A stretch of 64,000 bases of DNA from Persicobacter diffluens (GCF_036244895.1 NZ_BQKE01000001.1:3224001-3288000), one strand, 5' to 3'. Shown: positions 16,102 through 26,900, counted from the first letter of the stretch. The notes: generated from the sequence alone by a model not told the origin. Translations and numbers: made by a program.

Positions 16102-18660
16102 TTAGAATTCGATTCGGAAACCAATAGTGTAAGTTCTACCCATTCCCATATAACCGTACATAGACATCAGGTCAGCGCCATCGTTAGCATCTGCGATGTA
16201 CTCTGTATCAAACAGGTTATTCACGTTACCTGAAAGAACAGCATCCAATTTACCCATTTTGAAGCGGTAGTTTGCTCTCAGGTCCATCAAACCGAAACCA
16301 GGCAATTTCAATACCTGCTCGCCTTCTAATTCAGGATTCGTTCTTCTGGTAGGATCAAAGTTAGAGTAGTTGTTACCATTGTAAACATAGTCCGCACCAA
16401 TCTTGAAGTTAGTGAACATCTCGTAGTCAGCACCGATAGAAGCAGCCAATTGAGCAGCATTTCCAACTTTCATATCCTTGATGTAAAGGATTTCAGTATC
16501 ACCAATCTGGTTTTGGTTCTGATCGAAGAAAGTTGCATCTACATTGTTATCCCATCTCCAGTCACCAACAGAGGCCATACCGGTAACCGTTAAACGGTGA
16601 GTTGGCTTCCATGTGAAATCCGCCTCAATACCCATATGAATTGCGTTCATGCCCATGATATTGGCATAAATATCTTCTGGTAATGGCTCACCACCAGGAC
16701 CAGGAGTACCTGCGCGCTGCGTTCTTACCATTGACTTATCCATCCACTTAGTATAGTAGGCGTTCAGGTTTGCGGCGAAAGTAGAAGAACGGTAACCATA
16801 ACCTAATTCAAAAGACATAATACCTTCATTGTTGGCTCCGTCATTGATACGGTTGGTGTGGTTCATAAACACGGCGTTCATCATTGGAGGACGCTGGAAG
16901 AATCCGGCATTAGCAAACACATTGTGGTGTGCATCCAAATTGTAGTTCGCTCCACCTTTGACACTAACCGTTTGGTTATTTACGAAATCAGAGATATGCT
17001 CACCCTCAGCGTAATTTCCATAATCGTATCTTCTGTAAGAAACATTTGCCAAAGCCGCATTAGCAAATGCAGAAATATCATTTTTGTCATATTCCAACTG
17101 ACCGAAAAGAGATCCCCAAATCACTTCACCGTCGTTATCATAACCCATTTTCTCTCCTTCTCTGGCAACGTGTTCTGTGCGCTCTCCGAAAATATTTCTG
17201 TCAACTACGATATAATCACCACCAATGGCATCATCCAGCATTTGGTAGTGCTCACCATAGTAATAACGTACATCAGCTCCACCTACAAAGTTCAATTCAT
17301 CATTGATTTCCCAGCTCAAAGTAGAAATACCACCATACCAGTTGTGGTTGTTCATACCAGATATTCTGTACAATGAAGACTCTCCTGCCTGACCGTTCTC
17401 CTCATAGTGACGAGTGAAATCAATCGGGTTATTCGGGTTGTCACCAATGTAGTACAACTTACTGTTATCTGTCTCATTCAGACTTCTTCCTCCACCGCGA
17501 CCAAAGGAAGCATAAAGGGAAGTAGACAAGTTCATTTTCTCGTTTATCGTCCAGTAGTGATTCAAAGAAAGCTGAGGCTTGCTGTAAAAGTTCTCACGTG
17601 CATGGTACTGGCTCCCGTTTAAAATACCCCAGTCTCCGTTGTAACGACGACCATTGTTCTCATAAGTCTGCAACTGCTGCATCGTTCGGTTCTGGCCGTG
17701 CCACTGATTTGCACCAAAAGCACTAAAAGCTAATGTATGGTTCTCGTTAATAATTTTCGAGATGTTCGCAAAGTAAGAATAACCTTCAAATGCTGTCCCG
17801 TCGATATATCCTTCACCTTCAGTCTTTGAACCGGACACAGTAATCGCCCAGCCATTATCCATCAAACCGGTAGAAGTAGTGAATGATAACTTCTGATAAC
17901 CATTGTTACCCATTGTTACTCCAACATTACCACCTGCTTCGGCATCAGTCGTTTTTGTCAAAATGTTGATGGTACCACCCGCAGTTGGTACTGCTAATTT
18001 GGAAGCACCCATACCACGCTGTACCTGCATGGTACGCGTTACATCAGACAAACCTGCCCAGTTGGACCAGTATACCGCACTGTTTTCCATATCGTTAACT
18101 GGGATACCATTGATCATTACCGCGATGTTGTCATTACCGAAACCACGCAAAGTAATACGGGAATCACCAAATCCACCACCCTGGTTTGTGGTATAAACAC
18201 CCGGAGTGGTTTTCAATACGGATGGAAATTCTGCATTACTTAATTTTGCTTCCAACTCTTTTGGTGTTACATTAGACACCGCAACAGGCGTTTTACGGTC
18301 CTGCGCTACGGAAGCAATAATCTGTACCTCTGCTAAACCGACAGCATCAGATTTTAATACAATTTGTCCTAAATCTACGGTAGATCCAGACAACTCCACC
18401 TGAATTTCTTCCGTAACCATACCTACGAAAGATACCAGGATGGTTTGCTTGCCGCTTTTGCTAGTGGAAAGCTCAAAGTTACCATCGATATCCGTGATGG
18501 TACCTTGTGAAGATTTTGAAATGATTACGTTTGCACCGATAATGGGCTCATCGGTTCCGTCTTCTAAAATTTGCCCTTTTAGGACGGACTGTGCCTGAGC
18601 GAAGGTCGCTGTGAAGACCATCAACATCAGTCCTACAAGAAAGTAGAATTGTCTTTGCAT
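16102..18660 (-). CDS. TonB-dependent receptor A
   Basis: An 852-aa outer-membrane receptor. A signal peptide (MQRQFYFLVGLMLMVFTATF) is followed by a CarboxypepD_reg-like domain (about 25-105: LKGQILEDGTDEPIIGANVI), the plug (about 115-235: SVLKTTPGVYTTNQGGGFGD, ITLRGFG, MINGIPVNDMENS, GGTINILTKTTDAE) and a 22-strand-type barrel. The protein ends in aromatic-rich YTIGFRIEF, as expected for BAM-dependent folding. It imports a ligand using TonB energy. It is clearly paralogous to the receptor at 20748, with long near-identical plug segments, and pairs with the downstream lipoprotein. The ligand is unknown. The long 641-bp upstream gap likely holds its promoter. Confidence 0.95.
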   Translation of the reverse strand: MQRQFYFLVGLMLMVFTATFAQAQSVLKGQILEDGTDEPIIGANVIISKSSQGTITDIDGNFELSTSKSGKQTILVSFVGMVTEEIQVELSGSTVDLGQIVLKSDAVGLAEVQIIASVAQDRKTPVAVSNVTPKELEAKLSNAEFPSVLKTTPGVYTTNQGGGFGDSRITLRGFGNDNIAVMINGIPVNDMENSAVYWSNWAGLSDVTRTMQVQRGMGASKLAVPTAGGTINILTKTTDAEAGGNVGVTMGNNGYQKLSFTTSTGLMDNGWAITVSGSKTEGEGYIDGTAFEGYSYFANISKIINENHTLAFSAFGANQWHGQNRTMQQLQTYENNGRRYNGDWGILNGSQYHARENFYSKPQLSLNHYWTINEKMNLSTSLYASFGRGGGRSLNETDNSKLYYIGDNPNNPIDFTRHYEENGQAGESSLYRISGMNNHNWYGGISTLSWEINDELNFVGGADVRYYYGEHYQMLDDAIGGDYIVVDRNIFGERTEHVAREGEKMGYDNDGEVIWGSLFGQLEYDKNDISAFANAALANVSYRRYDYGNYAEGEHISDFVNNQTVSVKGGANYNLDAHHNVFANAGFFQRPPMMNAVFMNHTNRINDGANNEGIMSFELGYGYRSSTFAANLNAYYTKWMDKSMVRTQRAGTPGPGGEPLPEDIYANIMGMNAIHMGIEADFTWKPTHRLTVTGMASVGDWRWDNNVDATFFDQNQNQIGDTEILYIKDMKVGNAAQLAASIGADYEMFTNFKIGADYVYNGNNYSNFDPTRRTNPELEGEQVLKLPGFGLMDLRANYRFKMGKLDAVLSGNVNNLFDTEYIADANDGADLMSMYGYMGMGRTYTIGFRIEF

Positions 18661-19222
18661 TTAAAATGAATTGAAGAGTTCAATGAATTTTCACTGCAAA
18701 GATGTTCGGCTAAAAAAAGTCCTCTGATTACAAGGCGAAAGAACGGTAAAACCAAAGCGATCAAAAAACGCCATTTTAATCTAGCTTAAGCGCTCTGTAT
18801 CGGCCTATTACCCTCCTTTTTTGGTAAGATTTTAATCCCCAAATGAGAGCGTTACCATTTATTTACCACCCCCTTACTATTATTCTACTCAAACCTTTTT
18901 AAGGGATATAAAAGTCCAAAATCAGCGGTTGGGATTATGAATAAATTTCCAAAAACTAAAATAAAACGCAAAAAGAGATTAGAATTTGATTAATCGGTCG
19001 AATTGTTGAAATTTCTTAATTTTAAACAAAATCCCACTGAATTTCACTAAAAAAAACCTCCGGGAAACCGAATCTGGACAAAATACACGGAATAAGGATA
19101 ATCCTAATCCTTCTTATTCCCCTCACCATCAGCTAATCACTAACTACCAGTAAATTATCCCCATTAAATTTCCGCCTCATTCGAACTCTAAAAAGAGGCT
19201 GTTCACTCAAACTTTTGGATCA
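18661..19222. promoter_or_regulatory. long upstream region of TonB receptor A
   Basis: About 560 bp without a gene, lying between receptor A and the terminator of the upstream receptor/lipoprotein unit, so it should carry the receptor A promoter (minus strand). I could not find a convincing TAnnTTTG element. At 19089-19120 there is an imperfect hairpin, GGAATAAGGAT pairing with ATCCTTCTTATTCC with a 3-base bulge. The rest is AT-rich and unremarkable. Confidence 0.35.
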
Positions 19223-19224
19223 AA

Positions 19225-19258
19225 AAAAGAGAGACCTGCAAGCAAGCCTCTCTCTTTT
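19225..19258 (-). terminator. bidirectional terminator of the receptor/lipoprotein B unit
   Basis: The inverted repeat AAAAGAGAGA / TCTCTCTTTT with a 14-base loop has T-runs on both strands. It lies 43 bp beyond the lipoprotein B stop. Confidence 0.8.
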
Positions 19259-19301
19259 GTAAAAATATTGAAATTCTCAAATGAGCGATTGCTCTTAGGT
19301 A

Positions 19302-20735
19302 TTATTGCTTAATGAAGGCCTCCGTAGCCGCTTCATAAATGTAGCTTCTTGAAACCTCATTGGTTCCGTTATCATAATACATATAGAAGACAATCACCTC
19401 TTGCCCATCTTTCTTAAGATCCTCATAATGCATGTTCAGAATATGGTTGATTTTCGCATCAATAATATTATCAACTGCTACTCCTTCCGGATACTCTCCT
19501 TCTTTATTATCGTAATACCCAAAGTTGCCGTATTTATCATCTCCGGTTAATTCATAATCCGCTTTTTCCAACTTAATCACTTGCGCCAAAGAAACTACCC
19601 AAGCCGTTTCCGAGTGCAAATACTTAAATTTATCCACTGAAGAAAGATTTTCAGCATAGGGTGCTAACTGCATCCATACCTCGCCATCAAACTCATATTC
19701 CACCAAATAGTCCTTCGTCTCCCCTCCTCCATAATAATCATAACTAATTCTCAGATTGTCTCCGGATTGCGCATAAGGGTATTTCGCATTCAGGAATCTG
19801 GGCAAGTAATTCTCCTGAGGAACAGAGGATGAAAAATTAGGATAATTAAATCCAAAAGCCTCATAATCCTCTCCGGTCAAAGTATAATACTCCTGTGTTA
19901 AATCACCTTCTTCGATTACCGCCCAGGCACCCGCTTCTCCTTTTTGAAAAAAGGCTTCCTCTGTAGACACATCACCAATTTCACCTACTTTGTAAGAAAC
20001 CGCAATTTGGCTACTTTCTCTCTCATCCTGATTATGATGATTCAAAATTTGACCAACTTTAGCTTCCACATCATCCGCAGGCAGGAAATGATAAGCGCAA
20101 CCCTGAATTTTACCAGCCTCAAAAGCCATGGTATCCGCTTCTACTTCTCCTTTATCATAAACCGCAAAGATGACCTCTACCACCTTGCTACGATCATAAC
20201 TTCTATGGTTCTCTAAAATATCACTTACCATCGCAACCAATCGGCTGTCATAAGTATATCCCTGATATTCACCTTCCTCATAATCTGAAGCGCTGAAATT
20301 TGGATATCTGTACCCCACAAAGGAATAATCGGCAGCCTCCAGCGTAATTTCCGCTGTTGCCGCTTCTTCAGAAACTAACCAACCCTCTTCCTCTTTACAG
20401 TACTCATTTCCCGTCAGCGTATAATCTCCATCATTTAAATATAATTTTGGCGAAAGGCGTTGCGTCAGCAAAGTATATTCCACCTCCATCACTTTTTGAT
20501 CCGAAAATTGATTGGCATTATACTTATCCATCAAATAGCCCGGGATGGTCGTATGGGCTTCCTCCTTGGAAGTATATAATTTTTCTTCCTCGGAAATCAC
20601 TAAATAGGCAGGAATTGCCTCATCATCTCGCTTTAGCTTTAAATCTTCTTCTGTCGCCTTGTGAATATCCGAATAAGGCTCACATGCCATAAATCCAGCA
20701 GTTATGGCTATGATATATAATAAAGTCTTTTTCAT
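19302..20735 (-). CDS. surface lipoprotein with internal repeats, partner of TonB receptor B
   Basis: A 477-aa predicted lipoprotein: MKKTLLYIIAITAGFMAC, lipobox FMAC with Cys18, followed by EPYSD just as the paralog at 14794 has DPLSD. Recurrent motifs are YTLTGNEY (105-112), DYSFVGYRYPNF (136-147), YTLTGEDYEAFGFNYPNF (284-301) and YELTGDDKYGNF (394-405). Each is followed by a region ending in aromatic-rich strands such as RISYDYYGG or IVFYMYYDN. This suggests three or four copies of one domain of about 100 residues. It starts 12 bp after receptor B and is surely co-transcribed. I know no named family; a role in ligand capture at the receptor is inferred from the pairing. Confidence 0.8.
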   Translation of the reverse strand: MKKTLLYIIAITAGFMACEPYSDIHKATEEDLKLKRDDEAIPAYLVISEEEKLYTSKEEAHTTIPGYLMDKYNANQFSDQKVMEVEYTLLTQRLSPKLYLNDGDYTLTGNEYCKEEEGWLVSEEAATAEITLEAADYSFVGYRYPNFSASDYEEGEYQGYTYDSRLVAMVSDILENHRSYDRSKVVEVIFAVYDKGEVEADTMAFEAGKIQGCAYHFLPADDVEAKVGQILNHHNQDERESSQIAVSYKVGEIGDVSTEEAFFQKGEAGAWAVIEEGDLTQEYYTLTGEDYEAFGFNYPNFSSSVPQENYLPRFLNAKYPYAQSGDNLRISYDYYGGGETKDYLVEYEFDGEVWMQLAPYAENLSSVDKFKYLHSETAWVVSLAQVIKLEKADYELTGDDKYGNFGYYDNKEGEYPEGVAVDNIIDAKINHILNMHYEDLKKDGQEVIVFYMYYDNGTNEVSRSYIYEAATEAFIKQ

Positions 20736-20747
20736 TTTTGCTTCAAA

Positions 20748-23276
20748 TTAGAATTTAAGTTTCATGCCCATGTTCCAGGTTCTTCCCAGGCCATAGAATA
20801 CCTGTGCAGATTGAGCGGTGTGATCAGCACCATCTCTGGCATCGGACACATACTCCACATCCAACAAATTATCTACGTTTCCATAAATGGTGGCGGAAGT
20901 TTTACCCAAATTAAAGGTATAGCGAACATTAAGATCCACCAGGTGAAAATCTTCCATTTTCCAGGCATCGGCACGATCCTCTGAATCATTCCTTCTGGTA
21001 GGATCAAATTCAGCGAAATTATTACCGAAGAAATTATAATCAGCCCCTATTTTCAGTCCCTTTACCAATTCGTAATCCAAACCTAAAGCCGCGGTAGTTT
21101 GCGCTGCATTACCTACTTTCAGGTCTTTAATGAAGATATTCACATACTCTTTCACCTCATTATTTTGATCGAAAATCGGCACATCGATCAAGTCATTATC
21201 CCATCTCCAGTCACCAACGGAAAGCATACCGGTGATTTTTAATTTTGGCGTTGGCTGATAGTAAGCATCCACCTCAATCCCCTGGTGAGTAGCATTTACC
21301 CCCAAAAGGTTGGCGGTTAAATCCTGATCAATATTTCTGGTGAAAGATCTATCTTTCCACTGAGTGTGATAAAGGTTCACATTGGCACTTAATTTTGAAG
21401 CACGGTAGCCATAGCCTAACTCAAAAGAAATAATTTTTTCATTCTCAGCCCCTTTATTTCCGGCATTGGTATTTTCCGGGAATACGGAGCGGAAAAATGG
21501 CGCGCGGGAAATGTAGCCTGTATTTGCAAATACATTATGGTGATCGGTCAAATTATAGTTCAACCCGCCTTTTGCACTATAACCCAGAAAATCATAGCTA
21601 TCAGATCTTTGATCTCCAGCTTCTTTCTGAAAATAATCTATTCGGTAGTAAGTAGTATTTGAAACAGCTCCCGACACAAATGCAGATAATTTATCTTTGG
21701 AATACTCCAATTGCCCGAAAGTACCCATCCAATAAACTTCTCCATCATTATAATAAGCCACCTTATCACCAGGAATAGTTTTTCTTTCAGGATTATTCAC
21801 GTCACTATCGTCAATAAAATAATTCCCACCTAAGAGATCATCTACCTTTCTATAGTGCTCCCCCAAATAATATCTGGCATCCAAACCTCCCATAAAGGTG
21901 AAATGCTCCGTAAGCTTGTTATCGTAAACCGATAGCAAACCATACCATTTATGGTTATTTACCGAAGACCTCAATATCGTTTCGGATCCTTCTCCCTGCT
22001 CAGCCAAAGAAATGTTTTCGTCTCTGATCTGCTCAAAATTGATTAAGCCATCCGCTCTTCTGTAGGCATCCGTATCTTTAGTAGTCCCCAAAAATCCGGT
22101 TCCTCCACCGTTACCAATCGACACATATGCCGAAGTAGAAAGGTTAGAACGATCATTGATATTCCAGTAGTGGTTCAAAGAAATCTGCGGCTTGTGATAG
22201 TAATTGGTATTCAGGTTATACTTTTGGCCATCCAAATATCCCCAATCGGAATTATATTTGATACCACCATACTTTTGGTAATCTTCAATCTCCCGATAAG
22301 TTCTTCTTTGCCCATGAGTTTGAGGCGCTCCAAAACCCGTAAAAGAAAGCATATGGCGGTCATTCAACTGCTTGGCAATATTCAGAAAATAGGAATATCC
22401 TTCAAACTCGGTCGCATCCACGTAGCCACGACCGCTGGTTTTAGAACCGGAAAAAGTTACTGCATATCCATTATCCATTTTCCCGGTGGACAAAGTCACC
22501 CCAATTTTCTCTCTACCATCATTACCAATACCGTAATAAACATTTCCACCTTTTTCAGCATCGGTGGTTTTTGTCAAAATATTAATGGTTCCCCCTACGG
22601 ATGGCACCGCCACTTTGGAAGCTCCAAGCCCCCGCTGTACCTGCATACTTCTGGTCACATCAGACAAACCAGCCCAGTTAGACCAATATACCGTACCATT
22701 TTCCATATCATTTACAGGTACTCCATTAATCATAACTGCTATATTGGCTGAGGAGAATCCACGCAGGTTAATTCTGGAATCACCATATCCTCCCCCTTGC
22801 TTGGTTGCATAAACACCAGGAGTAGATTTTAGAATCTCAGGAAATTCTTTTGTTCCCAGCTTCTCCTCAATCTGCTGCGGTTTTAGCGTAGAAACTGCCA
22901 CCGGAGTTTTTCGATCAATCGCCACGTTAGCAAACACCTGAACCTCTTCCAAGCCCAGAGCATCAGCCCCTAACTTGATCGCACCCAAGTCCAGATCCTG
23001 TCCTTTCAAATCCACTGCAATTGTTTTAGTCTCCATTCCGACGAATGAAATCACCAGACTTTGTTGTCCTTTAGCATCCGTTTTCAATGAAAAACTACCA
23101 TTCACATTCGTAATGGTTCCCTGACTGGTTCCGTCCAGAATAACATTGGCCCCAATAACAGCACTTTCATTCCCTTCCTCGATAATTTTACCTCGAAGAA
23201 TGGTTTGTGCCATTACGGAAGTGGCGGAGAACAACACCACTGCCATGAACATCAAAAGGCGTAATCCTTTTCTCAT
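20748..23276 (-). CDS. TonB-dependent receptor B
   Basis: An 842-aa paralog of the receptor at 16102, with the same order: signal peptide (ending VMAQ), CarboxypepD_reg domain (ILRGKIIEEGNESAVIGANV), plug (STPGVYATKQGGGYGDSRIN, MINGVPVNDMENG, GGTINILTKTTDAEKGG), and barrel ending in MGMKLKF. The plug and the first barrel strands are much more conserved between A and B than the later extracellular loops. That is the pattern expected when duplicated receptors diverge in ligand range. It is co-transcribed with the lipoprotein at 19302. Confidence 0.95.
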   Translation of the reverse strand: MRKGLRLLMFMAVVLFSATSVMAQTILRGKIIEEGNESAVIGANVILDGTSQGTITNVNGSFSLKTDAKGQQSLVISFVGMETKTIAVDLKGQDLDLGAIKLGADALGLEEVQVFANVAIDRKTPVAVSTLKPQQIEEKLGTKEFPEILKSTPGVYATKQGGGYGDSRINLRGFSSANIAVMINGVPVNDMENGTVYWSNWAGLSDVTRSMQVQRGLGASKVAVPSVGGTINILTKTTDAEKGGNVYYGIGNDGREKIGVTLSTGKMDNGYAVTFSGSKTSGRGYVDATEFEGYSYFLNIAKQLNDRHMLSFTGFGAPQTHGQRRTYREIEDYQKYGGIKYNSDWGYLDGQKYNLNTNYYHKPQISLNHYWNINDRSNLSTSAYVSIGNGGGTGFLGTTKDTDAYRRADGLINFEQIRDENISLAEQGEGSETILRSSVNNHKWYGLLSVYDNKLTEHFTFMGGLDARYYLGEHYRKVDDLLGGNYFIDDSDVNNPERKTIPGDKVAYYNDGEVYWMGTFGQLEYSKDKLSAFVSGAVSNTTYYRIDYFQKEAGDQRSDSYDFLGYSAKGGLNYNLTDHHNVFANTGYISRAPFFRSVFPENTNAGNKGAENEKIISFELGYGYRASKLSANVNLYHTQWKDRSFTRNIDQDLTANLLGVNATHQGIEVDAYYQPTPKLKITGMLSVGDWRWDNDLIDVPIFDQNNEVKEYVNIFIKDLKVGNAAQTTAALGLDYELVKGLKIGADYNFFGNNFAEFDPTRRNDSEDRADAWKMEDFHLVDLNVRYTFNLGKTSATIYGNVDNLLDVEYVSDARDGADHTAQSAQVFYGLGRTWNMGMKLKF

Positions 23277-23316
23277 TTGATAAGTAGGTTAAGTAAAATT
23301 CGTATTAAAATTTCCC

Positions 23317-23343
23317 CAAATTTATACTCATTTCCCGGATCAA
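23317..23343 (-). promoter_or_regulatory. possible promoter of the receptor B unit
   Basis: On the minus strand, TAAATTTG (23324-23317) fits the Bacteroidota -7 consensus TAnnTTTG, about 40 bp before the receptor B start. A TTG lies 16 bp upstream (23343-23341), closer than the usual 19-20 bp. This is a weak call. The remainder of 23344-23640 holds nothing I recognise. Confidence 0.25.
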
Positions 23344-23632
23344 TAAATTTTCATATTTTTCAGGGCGTAAATTTTACTTTCTTCCCTCCTTTGAAGGATT
23401 TACCTCAACATTGCTCAAAACTCCCCATTCAGCACAAATACTGCTAACCAAAACACAAAAAAGACCTTGTATTTAGAAATAAAGAAGGGTTTCATAATTT
23501 CCTGATAAATGTTTGAAGTGATTTGGCCGCCATTTTCAAATAAAAAATTAACGGTTTAATAACATTATTTAAAGAACATTTTTACCCAAACCCAAAGATC
23601 GTATTTGTATTTAACCAAAAAATTACCTAATA

Positions 23633-23668
23633 AGACAAAAAAAAGAGGCTCGTCTCAACGAACCTCTT
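23633..23668 (-). terminator. terminator downstream of the Oar-like receptor
   Basis: The hairpin AAGAGG-c-TCG / CGA-a-CCTCTT with loop TCTCAA has T-runs on both sides. On the minus strand it is reached after the MITE-like element that follows the stop codon of the receptor gene at 23908. Confidence 0.8.
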
Positions 23669-23686
23669 GCGCTTTTTTATTTTTTG

Positions 23687-23907
23687 ACCGGATCCAAGCC
23701 AATATAAGGCTTAAATCTTCCTTTAGCTGCCGGGCTGGAAATGAAGACATATTTCCCTATTTCGGGTTTTTCCAGAGAAGTAGGTAAATAAGAAGGATAC
23801 AAGCACACCCCAAATTTGGGTTAATTGAAAATCAGTATAATCATATCAACAAACTGAAATCAATACACTTTAAGCAACCCACTGAATCTAGCGGTGAATC
23901 ATTCGTG
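23687..23907. mobile_element. MITE-like element, copy 5 (degenerate)
   Basis: It is in reverse orientation relative to copy 1. The well-preserved end is TGAATCATTCGTG (23895-23907), next to GCGGTGAATC as in copy 3. The other end, ACCGGATCCAAGCC, has drifted. The core shows GGCTTAAATC, TTTAGCTGC, TTCCCTATTTCGGG and a perfect CCCAAATTTGGG palindrome (23809-23820). No matching 4-bp direct repeat remains (TTTG against TTAA). The stop codon of the receptor gene (complement of 23908-23910) directly abuts the element, inside a TTAA. Confidence 0.65.
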
Positions 23908-26900
23908 TTAAAACGTATACCTCACCCCTAACTGTGCCTGCCATCTGGCGCCGTTCACACCCGAATCATCAATATTCCAGATATCTCCTGAAGGCGTATT
24001 AAAAATAAACTCAGGACGATCAGTTCCTTCTCCGCCAACATTTCGGATCAGAGGAAATTGATCAAAACTCATGAAATACTTTCTACCCCAATCTTTATTC
24101 AGGAAATTAGTGAAGTTGAAAATATCAAACGAAACTGTCAGTTTATGTCTTCTGCCATTATTGGTATTGATGAAGAATTCCTGCGCCAATTTTAAGTCCA
24201 TAGTAAAGGTAAAAGGCAAGCGGTCCCCATTTCTTTCCACATAATCTCCTCTTCTTTCAGAAAGGTAATCATCGCCACGAATATAGGCATCCAATTGCTC
24301 CCACTGCTCTTCAGCAGTGATCGTACGTCCATCCTGCACATAGTCAATCAAATTAATTTCGTCTGCAGATCGGGGAACATAAATCAAATCAGAGGTTGTG
24401 GTGGAAGACCCCGGATCATCAAAAGCAATTTGACCTGTACCTCTTTTGGTGGTGCCATCAGTCCCCTGCACGGTGGACCCGCCATAAACATAAGAAAATC
24501 GTTTTCCCGATTCAGCATTCCCAAATAGGGAAATGGTGGTCGCCATGCTTTTCAGGTATTCTTTTCGATAAGAAACAAAACCCACAATTCGGTGGCCCGG
24601 ATCAAAATCAGAAAAAGATAAATCCAGATTATTTTTACCATTAACGTTTTCAGTAAATCTCCACTGGGAAGAGTTTTGGGAGGAAGTACCGTCAGTCAAT
24701 ACTTTACTTTGCCCATAGGTATAAGAGAGACTCCAATCCAAACCAAAAGCGGTACTTTGTTTTATGGTGGCAGAAATATTATAGGAATGCCCTTTACTCG
24801 TGTTTTCTCCCAAAATAATATCCGTATAATCAGCGTCTATTCTATTGGCACGATCATAAAACGGGCGCTGATCTCCCGGACCTTCCAAATTACCTGAGGG
24901 ATTAGGACTCACATTTAAATTTTTATAGACCACATCATTCAGTGTTTTGGTATACATAAACTCTACCGTAGCCACTAAACCAGCAGGTAATTTTTGATCC
25001 ACCGCAAGGTTGGATCTCCATACCTGGGGCAATTTAAAATCATCACGGAATAAATCCATCTGTCCGGAAGGTTCCGGATTATCGGGAAATGGACCAAATG
25101 GCGGCTGCTTACTGATATCGGGATCAAAAAAACGATCATCTGCCGTATAAGTACCCACTGACAAACCGGTATTGGTGTATGCTCCTCCTAACCAAACCAA
25201 AGGAATTCTACTGTTAAAAATTCCGGTACCACCGCGCAGCTGAGTGGTTTGATTGCCAAATACATCAAAATTGAAACCTACCCTGGGCGCAAACAAGGGC
25301 CGCACTTTAAATAGCTGGCCTGATTTTACGCCATTCACATCCCAACCCGCTGCTGCGATCTGAGGAAGTGTCTCCTGATTAAATTTAGTATTTTCTATAG
25401 GGTCATCAGTATAAATGGGAATATCGACCCGTAATCCGGCGGTCACCTTCAACTTATCATTGACTTCAATTTCATCCTGAACATAAAAGCCCAACTGCAT
25501 CGCATTAAAGTCTGCTGCCGAAGTGGTATTTTCATTGCCTAAAGCCGGTGGGTTTAAAATGGAGTACCCTCTTCTATACTGTACCACCGCGGTAGAATCG
25601 GTGTCTCCGGTTAAAAAATCTGCCACAGAGTTATAACTATATTCCCCAAAATTCTGGCGAACGAAAAGATTGAATAACTTATAAAACTCATTATGCGTTC
25701 CGATCGTGATGGTATGCCGCCCCTTATAAATACTAAAGTTATCGGTGATCGTAAAAATATCCTGCTCCAACTTATTGGCGGTGGAAAATGGCTCAGAACC
25801 AAAAGTAATTCTACCGGCTCCGTCTGTAATTTGTACAGAAGGAAAGGCTCCCCCCAGCCAGGTTCGGTCATCCAATACATGGGTATAACCTAAAATGAGA
25901 TTATTGGAAAATTTAGAACCGAAGTTACTGTTCAGCTCAATAGCGGTAGAATTTGTAACGGAAGGGAAAGTACGTCCTGCATTGAAATAACTGATACTGG
26001 TGTTACTCGAACGGTCAGGCTGCAGCGCCTCTCCTTTGGTGTAAGAATGGCGGGCGGTCAGCTTATGATTGCGATTGATATTATAATCAAATCTCAATAA
26101 AAATTTCTCTCCCCGCAGTTCCTGCGTATTGTTTCTGAAATCTCCCGGATCATAGTCGTAACGAGAAATTAAAGCTTGTCGCAAGTCATCCAGGCCAGCG
26201 GCATCGGTGTCACCCAGATAGCCGACAGGATTATATGGCTGAGGCGTTTCATCTCTTTGTATCTCTACATTAGCGAAGAAAAACAGCTTATTCTTTATTA
26301 TCGGGCCGCCCAGTCTGGCGCCATAGGTTTGAGCAGAAAAGTCAGAAAGCTTCTCCCGCTCCACATTGGGGTCATCCGTCGGCGTTTTTCCTGCTATGTT
26401 CTGATTCCTGAACAACCAATAAGCCGAACCTTCAAATTGATTTGAACCGGAACGGGTCACCGCATTAATCCCTCCACCGGCGAAGCCACCCTGGCGCACA
26501 TCATAAGGTGCGATCACCACTTGGAATTGTTCAATGGCATCAATACTAACCGGTGAAATACCGGTCTGCCCACCATTGGTCCCCTGGGAGGAGAGTCCAA
26601 AAACGTCATTATTTACTGCTCCGTCAATAAAAATAGCATTATAACGGTTATTAATCCCTGCAATAGATAAGCCGCCATTGTTATCGACTTTCGCTTGTGG
26701 GGTCAGGCGGGTAAAATCATTCAGGTCCCTGGCCACTGTTGGTAAGGCTTCAATCTTATCTGAACCAACCACTGTCTGCGCTCCCGTTCGGTTGCCATCA
26801 AAATCGTCCTCAGCGGAAGCGGTTACTTCCACCCCCTCCAGCGCCATAACCGATTCGCCCATGGCCACATCCACCTTGAAAGTCTGCCCTAAGGTCAAAA

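Noticed and set aside
23317..23343. A confident promoter call for receptor B
   Set aside because: The -7 element fits but the upstream TTG is 16 bp away instead of 19-20; kept only as a low-confidence feature.
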